Part shown: in pieces, positions 8,287 to 18,370 of the stretch
Position numbering within the stretch: the first letter of the stretch is position 1
How the letters are laid out: every line of letters begins with the position of its first letter
Source: an uncultured Lachnospiraceae bacterium
GTDB lineage: Bacteria; Bacillota; Clostridia; Lachnospirales; Lachnospiraceae
Direction of reading: 5' to 3'
Assembly: GCA_947644545.1 (NCBI GenBank)
Contig: CANRZW010000008.1
Span: 50,747 to 114,746, forward strand
Length of the DNA: 64,000 bases
The notes under the pieces: model-generated
Database searches by the model: none
Told to the model about the DNA's origin: nothing
Seen by the model: the letters and a program-made list of their open reading frames with translations, nothing else
Translations under genes and position numbers: made by a program

Positions 8287-10122
8287 ATGAATCATAATGA
8301 GACGGGGCAGCAGTCCTATACAAAGGTCTCTTTGGTATTTAAGTTTCTGCGCGGAAGCAAGCGGTATTTTGTGATCTGTATTGCTGCCGCGTTATGTGTA
8401 ACGGGGGTGGACATGCTGTCGCCGCAGCTGATCCGTACCACCGTGGACGGTATCCTGGGTGAGAACGCGCTGCGTCTGCCGGGCTTTCTGGTGGATCTGG
8501 TGGAGCGGATCGGCGGCGTGGGTTATCTGCGGGAGCGTCTTTGGCTGATCGGCGGTCTGCTCATTCTTCTGGCACTTCTCTCGGTCACCTTTCGCTATCT
8601 GTTCATACTCTTTAATGCCAAGGGGGCGGAGAGCCTGGCGGAGACAATGCGGAACTGTCTGTTTTCCCATATCCAGAGGCTTCCTTTTGCCTGGCATATG
8701 CAGAACCAGACAGGGGATATCATTCAGCGCTGCACTTCGGATGTGGATATGGTCATAAATTTCATATCGGAACAGCTGACGTCTGTTTTTCGGATTGTCA
8801 TTTTGATTATCTTATCTTTGTTTTTCATGTTTTCCATGAATGCGAAACTGACGCTGGTGGCGTTGGCTTCCATTCCTATCATTATAGCGTATTCAACTTA
8901 TTTTCATTCCAAAATCAGCAGCCAGTTCATGAAATGCGATGAGAATGAGGGGATTCTGTCTACCATTGCGCAGGAAAATCTGACCGGTGTGCGGGTCGTG
9001 CGCGCATTCGGCCGGGAGAAATACGAGAAGGATCGTTTCGAGAAGCAGAATAATATCTACACGAATCTGTGGATCAGGCTGTGCCGGTTACTGGCACTGT
9101 TCTGGGGCGCCGGGGATCTGATCTCCGGTCTGCAGGTTATGCTGATTGTCATCTTGGGTTCCGTCTTCTGCGTCAGAGGCAGTATGACGGCCGGGGAATT
9201 CATTGCCTTTATCTCTTATAATGCCATGTTGACCTGGCCGGTTCGCTCTCTGGGGCGTATGATCGCCGAGATGAGCAAAGCAGGCGTTTCCATCGAACGT
9301 ATCCGGTATATCATGAATTCTCCTGTGGAGCAGGATAAATCGGATGCCGTAACGCCGGATATGAACGGCGATATTGCATTTGAGAATGTTACCTTTGCCT
9401 ATGCGGATACGCCGATTCTTTCCGATATCAGCTTTCGGATTCCGCAGGGGACTACGTTCGGCATCCTGGGCGGCACCGGGTCCGGCAAATCTACGTTGAT
9501 GCACCTGTTAAACCGACTTTATGACCTGCCGCCGGAAAACGGGCGGATCACCATTGGCGGTGTGGATATTGCGGACATGAAGGGAAGCTGGGTGCGTTCT
9601 CATATCGGCATGGTGCTGCAGGAACCCTTCCTGTTCTCCCGCACGATCGCGGAGAATATCGGCATTACGCGCCGGAATATGGAGTTGTCCGATATTCGCT
9701 GGGCGGCATCCATCGCCTGCGTGGACGATGCCATTACGGAATTTACGAACGGTTACGATACCGTTGTGGGCGAGCGGGGGGTCACGCTGTCCGGCGGGCA
9801 GAAACAGCGGACGGCCATGGCGCGCATGTTGACCCAGCGGACGCCGATCATGATCTTCGACGATTCCCTGTCGGCGGTTGACGCCGAGACGGATGCAAGG
9901 ATCCGTCAGGCTTTGAAGAAGAACCTGCAAGGATCCACCGTGATCCTCATTTCCCACCGGGTTACCACGCTGATGCAGGCGGAATGTATCCTGGTGCTGG
10001 ATAAGGGGCGGATCGCCGAAATGGGTTCCCACGAGGAATTGATGGAGAAAGGCGGCATCTACCGCCGTATTTACGATATGCAGATGACTTTACCGGAGGA
10101 GGTGGCTGCACATGGCGTATAA
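8287..10122 (+). CDS. ABC exporter half-transporter, degenerate-site subunit
   Basis: A 611-residue fused permease/ATPase with six expected membrane segments followed by a nucleotide-binding domain. Walker A is GGTGSGKST and the signature LSGGQKQR is intact. Walker B reads IMIFDDSLSAVD, with aspartate where the catalytic glutamate normally lies. That substitution is typical of one partner of heterodimeric exporters such as BmrCD or TM287/288. The ribosome site AGGAGGAGGG at 8267-8276 is strong. The stop overlaps the start of the next gene by 11 bases, so production of the two halves should be coupled. The cargo is unknown; drugs, lipids or peptides are all possible. Confidence 0.88.
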   Translation: MNHNETGQQSYTKVSLVFKFLRGSKRYFVICIAAALCVTGVDMLSPQLIRTTVDGILGENALRLPGFLVDLVERIGGVGYLRERLWLIGGLLILLALLSVTFRYLFILFNAKGAESLAETMRNCLFSHIQRLPFAWHMQNQTGDIIQRCTSDVDMVINFISEQLTSVFRIVILIILSLFFMFSMNAKLTLVALASIPIIIAYSTYFHSKISSQFMKCDENEGILSTIAQENLTGVRVVRAFGREKYEKDRFEKQNNIYTNLWIRLCRLLALFWGAGDLISGLQVMLIVILGSVFCVRGSMTAGEFIAFISYNAMLTWPVRSLGRMIAEMSKAGVSIERIRYIMNSPVEQDKSDAVTPDMNGDIAFENVTFAYADTPILSDISFRIPQGTTFGILGGTGSGKSTLMHLLNRLYDLPPENGRITIGGVDIADMKGSWVRSHIGMVLQEPFLFSRTIAENIGITRRNMELSDIRWAASIACVDDAITEFTNGYDTVVGERGVTLSGGQKQRTAMARMLTQRTPIMIFDDSLSAVDAETDARIRQALKKNLQGSTVILISHRVTTLMQAECILVLDKGRIAEMGSHEELMEKGGIYRRIYDMQMTLPEEVAAHGV

Positions 10123-11953
10123 GAAAGACGAGCAAAAGGAATATGTATCGCTTCCCTGGTTTGGGATCAACAAATTATTGCCGTATTTAAAGCCCTATCG
10201 TTATATCATCATCTGTATGATACTTCTGGGACTGGCAGGCGGACTGGTGGATATTATACTGCCGCTCTTTCAGCGGTATGCGTTGAATCAGTTTATTGCC
10301 GCAGGGACGCTTACTACATTGGGAAGTTTTATCGCAGCCTATATCATGGTACTGGCCTTTCAGGTAGTGGCCAATACGATCTCGGCTTATCAGGCGTGTC
10401 AGATCGAGATGTATGTGGGCAGAGACATGAAGCGGGCAAGTTTCGACCATCTGCAGACGCTTGCCTTTTCCTATTATAATCAGAACAGCGTAGGCTATAT
10501 TCACGCCAGAGTCATGAGCGATACCAATCGTATCGGCAGCCTTGTTTCCTGGGGCCTGATGGACGGCATCTGGAATATGTCCTACATTCTGGGGGCCGTG
10601 GTGGTCATGCTGACCATCAATTTTAAGCTGGCGCTGTGGGTATTGGCCATTGTGCCGCTTACCACGCTGGCGGCTGCCTTTTTCCAGAAAAAGCTGGTGA
10701 TCTTAAACCGCCGTATCCGGGAGATCAATTCCCGGATTACCGGTAACTTCAATGAAGGCATCACCGGCGCAAAGACCACGAAGACACTGGTAATCGAGGA
10801 AAAGATGGAGCAGGATTTCAACCGGACTACTGCCGAGATGAAACATACTTCCGTACATTCCATGCATTATCGGGCTTTGTTTTCTTCGATGATCTCGTTC
10901 TCTTCGTCGCTGGCGCTGGCGCTGGTGCTGTGGCGGGGCGGCATCATCAACCTGCAGGGAGTAATCGAGATCGGCACACTGTCCGTCTTCATGTCTTATG
11001 CACTGGGCATGATGGAGCCGGTGCAATGGATCGTCCGCGCTGTTTCCAATCTGATCACCGTGCAGGTGAATGTGGAGCGTTTTACCAGACTGATGGAGAC
11101 GGAGTCCGACGTCAGAGACACGCCGGAAGTGGTTGCCAGATACGGAGATTCTTTTGAGCCTTTGAAGGAGAACTGGGAACCGTTACACGGGGATATTACC
11201 TTTGAGGATGTATCGTTCAAGTACCCGGACGGCGACGAGTATGTGCTGGAGCACTTTGACCTTCATGTGCCGCAGGGTACCAATGTGGCGATCGTGGGGG
11301 AGACCGGCGCCGGCAAATCCACGCTGGTCAATCTGGTCTGCCGTTTCTTTGAACCGACATCGGGACGGATTCTGATCGATGGTAAGGATGCCAGAGAGCG
11401 TTCGCAGCTGTGGCTGCACAGCAACATCGGCTATGTATTGCAGACGCCCCATCTGTTTTCCGGCACGGTGCTGGAAAATCTGCGCTACGGGAATCCGGAT
11501 GCCACCATGGAACAGATCGAGGCGGCGGTAAAGAGCGTATCCGCCGATGCCGTGATTGCCCGTATGGACAAGGGCTATGACAGTGATGTGGGGGAAGGCG
11601 GAGACCTGCTTTCCACCGGGGAGAAGCAGCTGCTCTCCTTCGCCAGGGCGATTTTGGCCGATCCGCGCATTTTCGTGCTGGATGAGGCGACTTCTTCGAT
11701 CGATACCGTGACCGAGAAGCTGATTCAGGATGCGATCGAGCATCTGATGAAAGGACGCACCTCTTTTGTCATTGCCCACCGACTTTCCACCATCCGGCAG
11801 GCGGATGTGATCCTGGTGGTGCATGACGGTAAGATCGTTGAGCAGGGGACCCATCCGGAACTGATCGCAAAGAAGGGCGCTTATTATAACCTGTATACCA
11901 GACAGTTCCAGGAGGAAGCCGTGGAGGATGCTTTCGAGGGGAAAGAGATGTGA
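10112..11953 (+). CDS. ABC exporter half-transporter, catalytic-site subunit
   Basis: A 613-residue partner of the preceding gene with the same permease-ATPase layout. Walker A is GETGAGKST and Walker B (IFVLDEATSSID) keeps the catalytic glutamate, while the signature is altered to LSTGEKQ. The two proteins are therefore complementary: one good ATP site forms from this Walker pair and the partner's LSGGQ, and the other site is degenerate. The start lies inside the previous gene and follows a GGAGGAGG site. It is placed between the GH2 and GH3 genes, but nothing in the sequence shows that it moves sugars. Confidence 0.88.
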   Translation: MAYKKDEQKEYVSLPWFGINKLLPYLKPYRYIIICMILLGLAGGLVDIILPLFQRYALNQFIAAGTLTTLGSFIAAYIMVLAFQVVANTISAYQACQIEMYVGRDMKRASFDHLQTLAFSYYNQNSVGYIHARVMSDTNRIGSLVSWGLMDGIWNMSYILGAVVVMLTINFKLALWVLAIVPLTTLAAAFFQKKLVILNRRIREINSRITGNFNEGITGAKTTKTLVIEEKMEQDFNRTTAEMKHTSVHSMHYRALFSSMISFSSSLALALVLWRGGIINLQGVIEIGTLSVFMSYALGMMEPVQWIVRAVSNLITVQVNVERFTRLMETESDVRDTPEVVARYGDSFEPLKENWEPLHGDITFEDVSFKYPDGDEYVLEHFDLHVPQGTNVAIVGETGAGKSTLVNLVCRFFEPTSGRILIDGKDARERSQLWLHSNIGYVLQTPHLFSGTVLENLRYGNPDATMEQIEAAVKSVSADAVIARMDKGYDSDVGEGGDLLSTGEKQLLSFARAILADPRIFVLDEATSSIDTVTEKLIQDAIEHLMKGRTSFVIAHRLSTIRQADVILVVHDGKIVEQGTHPELIAKKGAYYNLYTRQFQEEAVEDAFEGKEM

Positions 11954-11954
11954 A

Positions 11955-11982
11955 CCGGTATCAATAAATGGCATGATACCGG
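11955..11982 (+). terminator. Stem-loop directly after the exporter operon
   Basis: CCGGTATCA at 11955-11963 and TGATACCGG at 11974-11982 form a perfect 9-base stem two bases after the stop codon. There is no T-run, so it may stabilise the transcript end rather than terminate it. Confidence 0.45.
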
Positions 11983-12196
11983 AGTGCGAGGGATAAAAAG
12001 GATTTTGCAGTGAAACAGTAAGCATGGAATAGGGACGAAATCGGAAAATATGCTTGCGAGGCCATATATTGTCAGATAAAATAGTATCATATAGTGTTTG
12101 TGTGTTTGAAAATGACATGGGCGCTATATGATATTTTTTATCTTATAGGAAACAGGCAGAATTGTTTCTATTACATCATAAGGAGGGTTACTGTAT

Positions 12197-14746
12197 ATGA
12201 ACAAGATCAGAATCGAATCGCCGGAGGTGCAGGCTTTTGAGAAGGAACACACCGCGGCGGCGCGCAGGCTTGCACCGGAGTGTATGGTGCTTCTGAAAAA
12301 TGACGGCACGCTTCCGCTGCAGGGAACGGGGAAGCTGGCTTTGTACGGCAGCGGCGCCAGGAAGACTATCAAGGGCGGCACGGGCTCCGGCGACGTGAAT
12401 GTACGGCATTTCGTAACCGTGGAGGAAGGCTTGAAGAATGCTGGATTCGAACTTACTACCGGAAGCTGGATGGACGGCTATGATCAGGTGGTGGCGGATG
12501 CCAGGAAAGCCTTTTTCGGGGGAATCCGTAAGGAAGCGGAAGCGGCAGGCGTGACGGGACCGCAGATGATGATGTTCGCCATGGGAAGAAGCTGCCCGGA
12601 ACCGGATTACGAGCTGCCGCTTGACGGTGAGGGAGATACGGCGGTCTATGTGCTGGCGCGCAATTCGGGTGAAGGTGCGGACCGGAAACCGGCAGCAGGC
12701 GATATCAACCTGACGGCGACAGAGATCCGGGATATTCTGGCATTGCATGCGAAGTATGAGAAGTTTGTGCTTGTACTGAACGTGGGCGGTATGGTGGATT
12801 TAAAGCCGGTGGCGGCAGTGGGCACGATCCTGCTTCTGGGGCAGCTCGGTTCCGCCACGGGAGACGCGCTGGCGGATGTGCTTTTGGGCAAGTCTTATCC
12901 TTCCGGCAAGCTGACCATGACCTGGGCGCCGATCGAGGACTATGCGTCCACGGAAGGCTTCGGCGATCCTAACGATACATATTATAAAGAAGGCGTTTAT
13001 GTAGGATACCGCTATTTTGATACCATCGGCTATGTGCCCACCTATCCTTTCGGTTATGGTTTGGGATACACCACCTTCACCGTGGAGCCGAAAGAACTGT
13101 CGGCGGATGCGGCGACGGTATCCGTTACGGCGACGGTGACCAATACCGGCGCGGCAGCGGGTAAGGAAGTGGTGCAGGTTTACTATTCCGCGCCGGCAGG
13201 GAAGCTGGACAAACCTTATCAAGAGCTGGCAGGCTATGCGAAGACGAAGGAACTGGTTCCGGGGGAGAGTCAGGATGTGAAGGTGACTTTTGACACGCAG
13301 TCCATGGCATCCTATTGTACAGAGTGCGCGTCCTATGTGATGGAGGCGGGTACTTACTATATCCGTGTGGGTAACAGTTCCCGCAATACCCATATCGCGG
13401 GAGCGGTGGCGCTGGATGAAACGAAAGCGGTGGAGAAGGTGAAGAATATCTGCGGCGACAGTGGATTTGAGGATCTGAAGCCGGAGAGCAATCCCATTAC
13501 CTATGAAGGAGATTCGGAAGAGAAGGAAAATGCGAAGACGGTAGAGATCAAGGCGGCAGACCTGGCGGTGAAGGAGACTGTCTATCAGGAAGTGCCGGAG
13601 GAGATTCCGGCAGGCCCGGCGGTGAGATGGGAAGAAGTGACAGGCGGCACGAAGACGCTGGATGCGTTTGTGGCCGGCTTAAGCGACGAACAGCTGGCAT
13701 ATCTGTGCATCGGCGCTTATAAGGATGCGGAAGACCTGATGGAAGTGATCGGCAATGCGTCCACGTCGGTGGCAGGGGCAGCCGGGGAGACGACCCATCA
13801 GCTGGAGGAGATCGGCACACCCACACTGGTGATGGCGGACGGCCCGGCAGGACTGCGTCTGGCGCCTACCTACAAGGTGGTAGACGGCAAAGCGAAGGCA
13901 ACCTCTTCCAGCCTGCCCAGCGATTTCATGGCATTGATGACGCCGGAGGAATTGCAGGCCATGGCCGCCAATGCACCCAAGCCCAGCGAAGAAGAACTGG
14001 CAGCGCCCACCAATTATCAGTACTGTGTGGCGATTCCCATCGGCACGGGCATTGCGCAGTCCTGGAATGATGATCTGGCGAAGCAGTTAGGCGATCTGGT
14101 AGGAGTCGAGATGGAGATGTTCGGCACCCATCTGTGGCTGGCGCCGGCTATGAATATCTACCGTTCTCCGCTGTGCGGACGTAACTTTGAGTATTATTCC
14201 GAGGATCCGTTCCTTTCCGGCTGCATTGCTGCGGATATCACGAACGGCGTGCAGGTGCATGAGGGCTGTGCGACGACCATCAAGCACTATGCCTGCAACA
14301 ATCAGGAGACCAACCGCTATTTCTCCAACAGTAACGTGGGAGAGCGGGCGCTGCGTGAGATCTACCTGAAAGGTTTTGAGATCTGTATCAAGAAATCGCA
14401 GCCGCACTTTATCATGACTTCCTACAACCTGATCAACGGCGAACATGCCTGCAGCGCAAAGGATATCCAGACCTTTACGCTGCGTGACGAGTGGGGCTTT
14501 GCTGGCGTCGTGATGACCGACTGGCTGGTGACGGGCGGCATGGGACAAAAGGGCGAGAAGTGGCCGTGTGCATCCTGCGCTGGCAACGTGAAGGCAGGCA
14601 ATGACATCACTATGCCGGGTATCCCGTCCGACAAGGCGGATATCTTAAAAGCACTGACGGATGAGAGCCATCCGTATGCGCTGAGCAGGGCAGAACTGCA
14701 GCTGGCGGCGAAGAGAGTGCTTGGCATGATCCTGAAGCTGGCATAA
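12197..14746 (+). CDS. GH3 beta-glucosidase-like enzyme with inverted domain order
   Basis: An 849-residue glycosidase. The order is reversed relative to most GH3 enzymes: the alpha/beta sandwich comes first (VLLKNDGTLPL near residue 30, then YPFGYGLGYTTF), followed by a fibronectin-type domain, with the catalytic TIM barrel at the C-terminal end. The barrel has GRNFEYYSEDP, the KHY substrate-binding motif and GVVMTDW with nucleophile D775. This permuted layout is known from Ruminococcus albus and Butyrivibrio beta-glucosidases. No signal peptide is seen, so it probably cleaves imported oligosaccharides. AGGAGGG precedes the start. Its nearest relative in the window is the GH3 gene at 18691. 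Confidence 0.88.
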   Translation: MNKIRIESPEVQAFEKEHTAAARRLAPECMVLLKNDGTLPLQGTGKLALYGSGARKTIKGGTGSGDVNVRHFVTVEEGLKNAGFELTTGSWMDGYDQVVADARKAFFGGIRKEAEAAGVTGPQMMMFAMGRSCPEPDYELPLDGEGDTAVYVLARNSGEGADRKPAAGDINLTATEIRDILALHAKYEKFVLVLNVGGMVDLKPVAAVGTILLLGQLGSATGDALADVLLGKSYPSGKLTMTWAPIEDYASTEGFGDPNDTYYKEGVYVGYRYFDTIGYVPTYPFGYGLGYTTFTVEPKELSADAATVSVTATVTNTGAAAGKEVVQVYYSAPAGKLDKPYQELAGYAKTKELVPGESQDVKVTFDTQSMASYCTECASYVMEAGTYYIRVGNSSRNTHIAGAVALDETKAVEKVKNICGDSGFEDLKPESNPITYEGDSEEKENAKTVEIKAADLAVKETVYQEVPEEIPAGPAVRWEEVTGGTKTLDAFVAGLSDEQLAYLCIGAYKDAEDLMEVIGNASTSVAGAAGETTHQLEEIGTPTLVMADGPAGLRLAPTYKVVDGKAKATSSSLPSDFMALMTPEELQAMAANAPKPSEEELAAPTNYQYCVAIPIGTGIAQSWNDDLAKQLGDLVGVEMEMFGTHLWLAPAMNIYRSPLCGRNFEYYSEDPFLSGCIAADITNGVQVHEGCATTIKHYACNNQETNRYFSNSNVGERALREIYLKGFEICIKKSQPHFIMTSYNLINGEHACSAKDIQTFTLRDEWGFAGVVMTDWLVTGGMGQKGEKWPCASCAGNVKAGNDITMPGIPSDKADILKALTDESHPYALSRAELQLAAKRVLGMILKLA

Positions 14747-15090
14747 CAGGCAGGGATGATGGTATTTCTGTTGGAAGTCAGGGAATCATAAGCAAGAGAG
14801 AGGAAGTGCAGAGTTTTTTTAGATTCGAGGTGAGATAAAAGTTCCTACGGGCATAAGTTCGTAGGAACTTTTATGGGTTGTGTGCCCTGTGGCGCACGTT
14901 TCTAATGGGTGAAAGTTATGTGATTCCAGATTTTTTATACGCTTTTTCAGGGCTGGAGAAAATCATTCCCGACGATTCAATTAACTACTTACATGATCGC
15001 GAAAGGAATAAATGATATTTGGGGTAGTATTCCTAACTAAAAAGAGATAAAATATTTATACGAAATATACCAAAGAAAGAGTTGATTTAG
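14747..15090. other. Intergenic region at the left edge of the AT-rich island
   Basis: The gap holds the terminator at 14837-14872, after which base composition shifts sharply to AT-rich. GGAATA at 15005-15010 and TATTCC at 15028-15033 form a short inverted repeat near the HEPN gene and may be a regulatory site. A promoter is expected in the AT-rich stretch at about 15030-15070, but I cannot fix its boxes. No gene is seen. Confidence 0.5.
14837..14872 (+). terminator. Rho-independent terminator after the GH3 gene
   Basis: AAAAGTTCCTACG at 14837-14849 pairs perfectly with CGTAGGAACTTTT at 14860-14872, giving a 13-base stem with a 10-base loop and a terminal T-run. The A-run and T-run arms suggest it could work in both directions. 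Confidence 0.8.
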
Positions 15091-15558
15091 ATGCCCGTAG
15101 CGAAAAGAGATCCTGATTTTTTGAAAACATTGGAAAGAATGCATCATGATTCAAAGATTTTGTTTGAGGAGGGTGAGTATTACAATAGCTGTTATTTAAG
15201 TGGCTATGTTTTGGAATGTGCCTTAAAATTTTTACTTTGCCGTTATGGTAGGAAGGCTACTGGGGAAAACTATACCTGGAGGGATGTTAAACAACATCAG
15301 CACAGACTTATTGAATTGAATCATGCGTTAGAAGAATGTCTTGCCATAACAGATGGAATTCCGCCACAATATAGGCTGGACACTGCTCGGATATGTCCCT
15401 ATATTTATAGCGGAAGAGAGGGGTATTCTCACTGGGATCCGGCGTTTCGATATGGTGAATGTCCTGCATGGGATAAAAGAGAGTATTGTAAAAATTATAT
15501 AGAAGAAAGTGAAAAGATATTTCGCTTTATCAGTGGGATAATTGCGGGAGGGAATTGA
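15091..15558 (+). CDS. HEPN-like protein of a candidate defence module
   Basis: A 155-residue mostly helical protein. The N-terminal half (NSCYLSGYVLECALKFLL, residues 32-49) looks like the first long helices of HEPN domains. R64 is followed by H69 and H71, giving an R-x4-6-H pattern that in catalytic HEPN proteins forms the ribonuclease site; HRLIELNHAL then matches the helix that usually follows. HEPN proteins serve as toxin RNases in toxin-antitoxin, CRISPR and abortive-infection systems, though some are non-catalytic. The ribosome site is weak (GAAAGAG). The stop lies one base before the next start, so the pair forms an operon. Composition is clearly AT-rich compared with the flanking glycosidase genes. 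Confidence 0.65.
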   Translation: MPVAKRDPDFLKTLERMHHDSKILFEEGEYYNSCYLSGYVLECALKFLLCRYGRKATGENYTWRDVKQHQHRLIELNHALEECLAITDGIPPQYRLDTARICPYIYSGREGYSHWDPAFRYGECPAWDKREYCKNYIEESEKIFRFISGIIAGGN

Positions 15559-15559
15559 T

Positions 15560-18262
15560 ATGATTCATTATGATAAAATTTTGAATATGGCTGTACAGGT
15601 AATAGAAGAGTTATGGAAAGAAGAAAGAAAAGCTGTTGCATATGTGATTCAGAATGTTTATGGGAAACTTCAAGTATATGTTGATGTAGATGATCAAAGC
15701 CTGATCTCTTGTGTAAAAGGTCTGTTAGAGGAGAAAATTGGCTGTTGGCTTGGAAATTGTGGGAGTCTTCAAAGCAATGGCTTTGTGAAAGCAGAAATTG
15801 AAACATATATTGAGTCGCACACTCCAAATAAGGATAGAATTTGGATAATTGAGAAATATTTGACAAATGTATATTGGAATGAAAACGCTGTAAATAGTGA
15901 GAAATTGAATCTGCATAGTAAGTTGATCTGTTTTTATTCTTATAAGGGTGGTGTGGGCAGGACGACGACTATGGTGATGTCTGCAATCGAAATGGCTAAA
16001 AGAGGTAAAAAGATCGTTATGATTGATTTTGATCTGGAAGCCCCAGGAGTGGCAAGCATATTTCCTGATGAGAGTATTTCACAATATGGTCTTTTGGATT
16101 ATTTAATTGAAAATAGTGTGTACGGAGATGAACTTCAAATAGATGAATATATGTACCCTGTCAGTGATTATTGTCATGTAAATCAGGTTGGCGGTGAAAT
16201 ATATGTGATTCCTGCTTATGGAAAAGTAGTAGATAATGACACAGAGCTTTATCGAAAGTGTCTGATGAGATTTAACCTTGATATGCCGAATTATATGGGA
16301 AAGAGTACGCCTATTGATGGATTATTACAAAAAATAGATGAATTTATTAAACCAGATTATCTTTTTATCGATACGCGTTCAGGGCTTCATCAAATAGGTG
16401 GTATAACTTTGTCCAGATACTGTGATATGGCTGTTTTGTTTTTTTATGGGAGCCGACAAAATGTTGAGGGAATGAAAATGGTGCTCCCGATTTTAAAAAG
16501 AAATGGAATCCCTTTTGTTATGGTCAATTCAAAAGTTCCGACAAACGATGAAGTGGCAGCTGTTGAGAGGAGAATATATCTAGAAGGTGCATATAATGCT
16601 TTAAGTATGTGTGATGAGCAATATAAAGAGGGTGATGTTCTTATAGATGATGAATCAGGAGAGCATTATCCGAAGGAGGTTTCTTATGATGATACGTTAG
16701 AAGTTGTCGTAAATATGGAACAATTTAGAAGAGCATATGAAGAGAAGAGAACCAATTATAAAGAGATTGCTAACGTTCTGGAAGAAGGTTTGGCAGGAGA
16801 AACAGGTGATCAGGGTGAGCCGGAAACTCAGGACAGCAGGCAGGATCATATTGTAGTTGCATTTTCTGAAATTATGAATGGACTAGAAACCGCGGCTGCG
16901 GAAGAGGAATTTTCCACTGCGCAGAGTTTATGCAATAATTTTTATCCATTAAAGGGGTATACGTTCATTTTCGATGCGAGAAAATTTCTTGTGTTGGGTC
17001 AGAAAGGTGTTGGGAAGACTGCTTTGTTCAGCGCGCTAAAGAATAATGATTATGCTAAAGCGCTTGCAAAATACTTAAAAGTCGGAATACAGCAATATGA
17101 ACATACAAAATGGATTGTTGGTACATCACAGGAGACGGATTTTACAGATATTTTCCGTTGTTTGAGGAGTGAGGAGCAAGTCAGTATTTTTTTGTTATAT
17201 GAAGCGGTTGATGTTTTAATAAAAAGTGATTCCGATTTGAAAAGTCTGGTAGAAGAAAGCAGTGTAGGCTGGTTGTTTTCAAAAAATATTGGTATTGAGC
17301 AGTGTGAAAAATTGACAGATGAGACGGGGTTTCATCTTAGCCAGCTGCTAAAGAGAATAAACCAGAAGTTGCAGGAAAAAAATGTTGTGGTCACAATTAT
17401 TTATGATGCCTTGGACAGGGTTGTACCATCAAAAGAGAGAAGCCGATTAGTCAGTGCGCTTATTGATATGTGGTATAGATACGAAGGTACAATTCAGAAT
17501 GTTCGCAGTAAAATTTTCCTTAGACAGGATATCTATGACAGAGAGGTAGAAGTAGCAGATAAAGTAAAACTGAAAAATTATTCGGTTATTTTGGGATGGG
17601 AATATGATCAATTATTTGCTATGGTTTGGAAAAGGGTGATCAATCGATCGGATGAAGTGAAGATATTTTTTAAAGAAATTGCACCGCGTACTTTATTGGA
17701 ACATGATGGTTTGGGGAGTATTCCTATTATCGGTGAAGATGAGAACAGAAATTTATTAACGGCATTGATAGGTGCTACGATGGGAGGCGCAAAAAAGGCA
17801 TCGACGTATAATTGGTTCAGGAATCGGCTTGCGGATACACAGGGGATCATTGTTCCCAGAAGTATGTTGGATATTTTTGCAAAAGCATCGGCGAAAGAAA
17901 TGGAATTAAGAAGAACTTTGCTATTTACAGCATCTAAAAGTATAATTCGTCCAAAATGTTTTGAAGATTCTTTGGAATTAGTTTCAAAAAGCAGAGTATA
18001 CGATTTGAAAGAAGAATATAAAGAATATTTAAAGTTTTTTGATAATCTGACAGATACCGTACAGCGTTCACCAGTAGAAGAAGAATTGCTATGTAAGGCA
18101 TTGGAAAGGGCAGAGTTAAATAATCCGAAAGAGGAAATTATAAATCTAATTAATATAGGAATACTTAGGCCGTATCAGAGACGACTGGCTGATCAGGTAA
18201 GGTATCATTTCCCTGATATATATTTAAAAGGATTGGGTTTGCAGAGAGTTGGTATGCGGTAG
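15560..18262 (+). CDS. Double P-loop protein: KGGVGR-variant ParA/MinD-like ATPase plus second ATPase
   Basis: A 900-residue protein with three parts. Residues 1-125 are an unassigned helical region. Residues about 125-400 are a ParA/MinD-like ATPase with the deviant Walker A K129-GGVGR-TTT and DFDLEAPG after it. After a polar linker near residue 425, a second ATPase region has Walker A G480-QKGVGKT-487 and a Walker B-like IIYDALD with D616 and D619. The second part resembles the P-loop proteins I know as the Sll1717 group, and the first resembles a KGGVGR-motif ATPase group. Both occur in genomic islands. It probably senses or switches the HEPN neighbour, but that is inference. The start follows GGGAGGG at 15546-15552. 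Confidence 0.7.
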   Translation: MIHYDKILNMAVQVIEELWKEERKAVAYVIQNVYGKLQVYVDVDDQSLISCVKGLLEEKIGCWLGNCGSLQSNGFVKAEIETYIESHTPNKDRIWIIEKYLTNVYWNENAVNSEKLNLHSKLICFYSYKGGVGRTTTMVMSAIEMAKRGKKIVMIDFDLEAPGVASIFPDESISQYGLLDYLIENSVYGDELQIDEYMYPVSDYCHVNQVGGEIYVIPAYGKVVDNDTELYRKCLMRFNLDMPNYMGKSTPIDGLLQKIDEFIKPDYLFIDTRSGLHQIGGITLSRYCDMAVLFFYGSRQNVEGMKMVLPILKRNGIPFVMVNSKVPTNDEVAAVERRIYLEGAYNALSMCDEQYKEGDVLIDDESGEHYPKEVSYDDTLEVVVNMEQFRRAYEEKRTNYKEIANVLEEGLAGETGDQGEPETQDSRQDHIVVAFSEIMNGLETAAAEEEFSTAQSLCNNFYPLKGYTFIFDARKFLVLGQKGVGKTALFSALKNNDYAKALAKYLKVGIQQYEHTKWIVGTSQETDFTDIFRCLRSEEQVSIFLLYEAVDVLIKSDSDLKSLVEESSVGWLFSKNIGIEQCEKLTDETGFHLSQLLKRINQKLQEKNVVVTIIYDALDRVVPSKERSRLVSALIDMWYRYEGTIQNVRSKIFLRQDIYDREVEVADKVKLKNYSVILGWEYDQLFAMVWKRVINRSDEVKIFFKEIAPRTLLEHDGLGSIPIIGEDENRNLLTALIGATMGGAKKASTYNWFRNRLADTQGIIVPRSMLDIFAKASAKEMELRRTLLFTASKSIIRPKCFEDSLELVSKSRVYDLKEEYKEYLKFFDNLTDTVQRSPVEEELLCKALERAELNNPKEEIINLINIGILRPYQRRLADQVRYHFPDIYLKGLGLQRVGMR

Positions 18263-18370
18263 TTTAAAAAAGAAATATGAGATGCGTGGATGATTCAATC
18301 TGTTCGGATAAGATATGGATGGCTTAGGATAATGCAAACTCTTCCACAAGGGTAGAGTTTGAGGAGCGGT

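Noticed and set aside
15091..15558. The small protein as a nucleotidyltransferase-type antitoxin (MNT)
   Set aside because: No GSxxxGxxxxxSDxD motif is present; the helical layout and R-x4-6-H pattern fit HEPN better.
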